Source: an uncultured Methanofollis sp.
GTDB taxonomy: Archaea; Halobacteriota; Methanomicrobia; Methanomicrobiales; Methanofollaceae
Direction: 5' to 3'
Assembly: GCF_937919355.1 (NCBI RefSeq)
Contig: NZ_CALFSA010000235.1
Span: 1-32,887, forward strand
Length of the DNA stretch: 32,887 bases
Part shown: piece by piece, positions 31,397 to 32,887 of the stretch
How the letters are laid out: each line of letters starts with the position of its first letter
Numbering within the stretch: position 1 is the stretch's first letter
Notes under the pieces: model-generated
What the model was told of the DNA's origin: nothing
Databases searched by the model: none
Seen by the model: only the letters and a program-made list of their open reading frames with translations
Made by a program: the position numbers and the translations under genes

Positions 31397-32065
31397 ATGA
31401 TGCCTGCGACGCTCGACACATGGATCCAACACGAGGCGGTCCCACTCTCCTTCGATTCATCTGAATCCTTCAATGCCACCATCCTTTCACTCGATCTGTC
31501 GGTGGAGATGCTCGACTTTGGAGAGGCACTCCGAGGGTTTGTTGGTCGCAGCATCGATGCCCTTGTGGAAGGAGTGCTCTCCTGGAGATCCGCGACACCA
31601 GCGCTCACGGCTGAGATACTTTTATCTTTGAGGTGGTGGTTTGAACGCATGGCGATCCATATGCTCGGAGAGATGATCGGCGAATTGACCGGCAACGTGG
31701 TGGGGAAGCGTATCTCCCACCACTATGGTGGGGATCTGAAGATCGAGAGGACTATGGAATCGAAAGGGGTGATACTCGGTACTAAGGTGACATTAATTGC
31801 CACATTCTGGTCAACAGAGAGGCCGCAGGGGGGGATGTTGGCGAAAGGTCATGGCATCATGGCGACTGAAAAGGGAGAGACGGCAGTGCTGCAGGGTTCG
31901 GGAATCAGTGTCCCGACAAAAGGACCTGGCTGGAGCATGCGGGGGGCACGGTATCTTCAAACATCCGGAACCGCCCTGAACCGCCTCAACAACGTAGCCC
32001 TGCTTTTTGAGATCGAGATTGCTCCCGACGGAACGGTCAATGACAGGATGTGGGAGTGGAAATAA
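31397..32065 (+). CDS. Protein of unknown function
   Basis: The 222-residue protein has an N-terminal half of mixed helices (about 1-105, including ALRGFVGRSIDALVEGVLSW) and a C-terminal half (about 108-222) of beta-type sequence ending in LLFEIEIAPDGTVNDRMWEWK. The second half resembles, from memory only, small beta-barrel proteins of methanogens that end in a similar WEWK motif. No membrane segment, no cysteines. The start is weak: no good ribosome site precedes 31397 or 31400. GC content is lower than in its neighbours, which may point to transfer. Confidence 0.6.
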   Translation: MMPATLDTWIQHEAVPLSFDSSESFNATILSLDLSVEMLDFGEALRGFVGRSIDALVEGVLSWRSATPALTAEILLSLRWWFERMAIHMLGEMIGELTGNVVGKRISHHYGGDLKIERTMESKGVILGTKVTLIATFWSTERPQGGMLAKGHGIMATEKGETAVLQGSGISVPTKGPGWSMRGARYLQTSGTALNRLNNVALLFEIEIAPDGTVNDRMWEWK

Positions 32066-32317
32066 CTCCCAATCAGACTCCATATCAACGTCAGAGTGCA
32101 TTTCTGGCAGAGTCAACCGCGGGTTCGTGTCGATGAAAGGTATCAGAAAGCCTGACAACTCGTGGTGAGTGGGGATCGAATCCCGGCCTCTCCTCCTTCT
32201 CACGCCCGCACGGGCAGATAACGGATGTATCCTATTGCTTTATATGGGGCGTCTCGATCCCTGTGCCTGAGAATACACAGTGTCCTCATTATTTTCGCAC
32301 TCCTGCTCGCCGCGATC
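32066..32317. other. 252-bp intergenic region
   Basis: No gene seen. A T-arm-like GGGATCGAATCCC at 32172-32184 does not extend into a tRNA. A TATA-like TTTATATG lies at 32239-32246 without an obvious gene downstream on that strand. Confidence 0.4.
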
Positions 32318-32824
32318 CTACCGAAAGACCGGACGTGATATCGGCGATGATAGGTCTCCTCCTCCCGAAGAGGTACGATCCCTCTCCTCCTCCCCGATAT
32401 CCTCGTTCCACACCTCAGGATTCGCGGCGATGAAATCGGTCATCAGGCGCACGCACTCCTCCTCGTCCAGGACGACCACTTCGACGCCCCGGGAGCGGAG
32501 GTACTCCTCCGGTCCCTGGAAGGTCCGGTTTTCGCCGATCACGACCCTGGGTATTTTGTAGAGGAGGACCGTGCCGCTGCACATATCGCAGGGGGAAAGA
32601 GTCGATTACAGTACCGCCCGGCGGTAATCCCCCGGCTTGAGGCGGCCCGCGTTCTCCAGGCAGTCCATCTCGGCGTGGAAAATGGCGCTGCCCTTCTGCA
32701 CCCTGCGGTTGTGTCCCCGGCCGACGATTTTACCGCCGATCACCAGCACAGAGCCGATGGGGATCCCGCCCTCGGCACCTCCCTGTCTGGCTTCTTCGAG
32801 AGCTGCCTGCATGAACTCGTCCAT
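32318..32824 (-). pseudogene. Cytosine-deaminase-type zinc enzyme interrupted by one in-frame TAA
   Basis: The minus strand encodes one continuous frame with a single internal stop. Residues 1-72 carry IPIGSVLVIGGKIVG and the zinc/catalytic FHAEMDC motif (His50, Glu52). A TAA follows as codon 73 (32606-32608) where the family usually has tyrosine, then the frame resumes with STLSPCDMCSG (second zinc motif, Cys79 and Cys82) and runs to 32318. Both halves look intact and in frame. The family deaminates cytosine, guanine or related bases. The stop could be a mutation, a sequencing error or, least likely, read through. The last ~20 residues are atypical. Confidence 0.82.
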
Positions 32825-32887
32825 TGAAACGACACCCAGATGGAGAAAGTGTGTGGCGGTTCATGAACATTCCGGTCGCTGAAATTG

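Noticed and set aside
32160..32195. tRNA-like T-arm (GGGATCGAATCCC)
   Set aside because: The loop departs from the GTTCRANNC rule, the stem has a mismatch, and no matching acceptor 5' strand (GGAGAGG) or anticodon arm exists upstream.

Overview
The window is high-GC archaeal DNA from a methanogen, most probably of the order Methanomicrobiales (Methanofollis/Methanoculleus-like). This placement rests on gene content and is an inference: the tail of a coenzyme M sulfopyruvate decarboxylase, a four-subunit 2-oxoacid:ferredoxin oxidoreductase, a dihydropteroate-synthase-like protein of the methanopterin type, an archaeal RibL FAD synthase, a DUF2769 Cys-rich protein and a DUF2284 protein. Archaeal TATA-like boxes, GGTGA-type ribosome sites and possible leaderless starts also fit. 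No rRNA, tRNA, CRISPR array or complete insertion sequence was seen.

Layout. 1-269: end of comE. 270-955: a gene-free island of palindromes and inverted repeats. 956-4464 (minus): arginine operon argC-CBS protein-argJ-argB, tightly packed with ATGA overlaps. 4556-5488 (minus): ADP-ribosylglycohydrolase. 5489-5929: gene-free and rich in hairpins. 5930-6862: cation diffusion facilitator with a Cys-rich tail. 6897-7214 (minus): DUF2769 protein. 7304-12682 (minus): two tandem MCP-CheW gene pairs, both receptors soluble. 13038-14228 (minus): DUF362/ferredoxin protein. 14229-14649: a second palindrome island related to the first. 14650-17409 (minus): oxidoreductase operon beta-alpha-gamma-delta. 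17595-18191: membrane-anchored unknown, overlapping truA tail to tail. 18123-19627 (minus): PHP phosphoesterase then truA. 19670-22613: DHPS-like protein, JAMM protease-like protein, ribL, DUF2284 protein. 22653-24841: two paralogous small multidrug-export-family membrane proteins and a secreted protein. 24848-25087 (minus): DUF5654 membrane protein. 25183-27550: AAA ATPase, TOPRIM-like protein, and a MerR-like/coiled-coil protein. 27547-27835 (minus): remnant of a membrane-anchored surface protein gene. 27879-29607: rlmH, Hsp20-like protein, small zinc-binding protein. 29716-31221: divergent glutamine-synthetase-family enzyme. 31397-32065: unknown. 32318-32824 (minus): a cytosine-deaminase-type gene interrupted by one in-frame TAA.

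Most of the window is ordinary housekeeping: arginine synthesis, ferredoxin-linked carbon metabolism, cofactor synthesis, RNA modification and chemotaxis. The parts most likely to be under-described are the ATPase/TOPRIM pair with a palindrome in its divergent promoter region, the shared Cys cluster in the PAS domains of both soluble receptors, the four back-to-back hairpins near 5726-5783, the two related palindrome islands, and the two broken genes near the right end.
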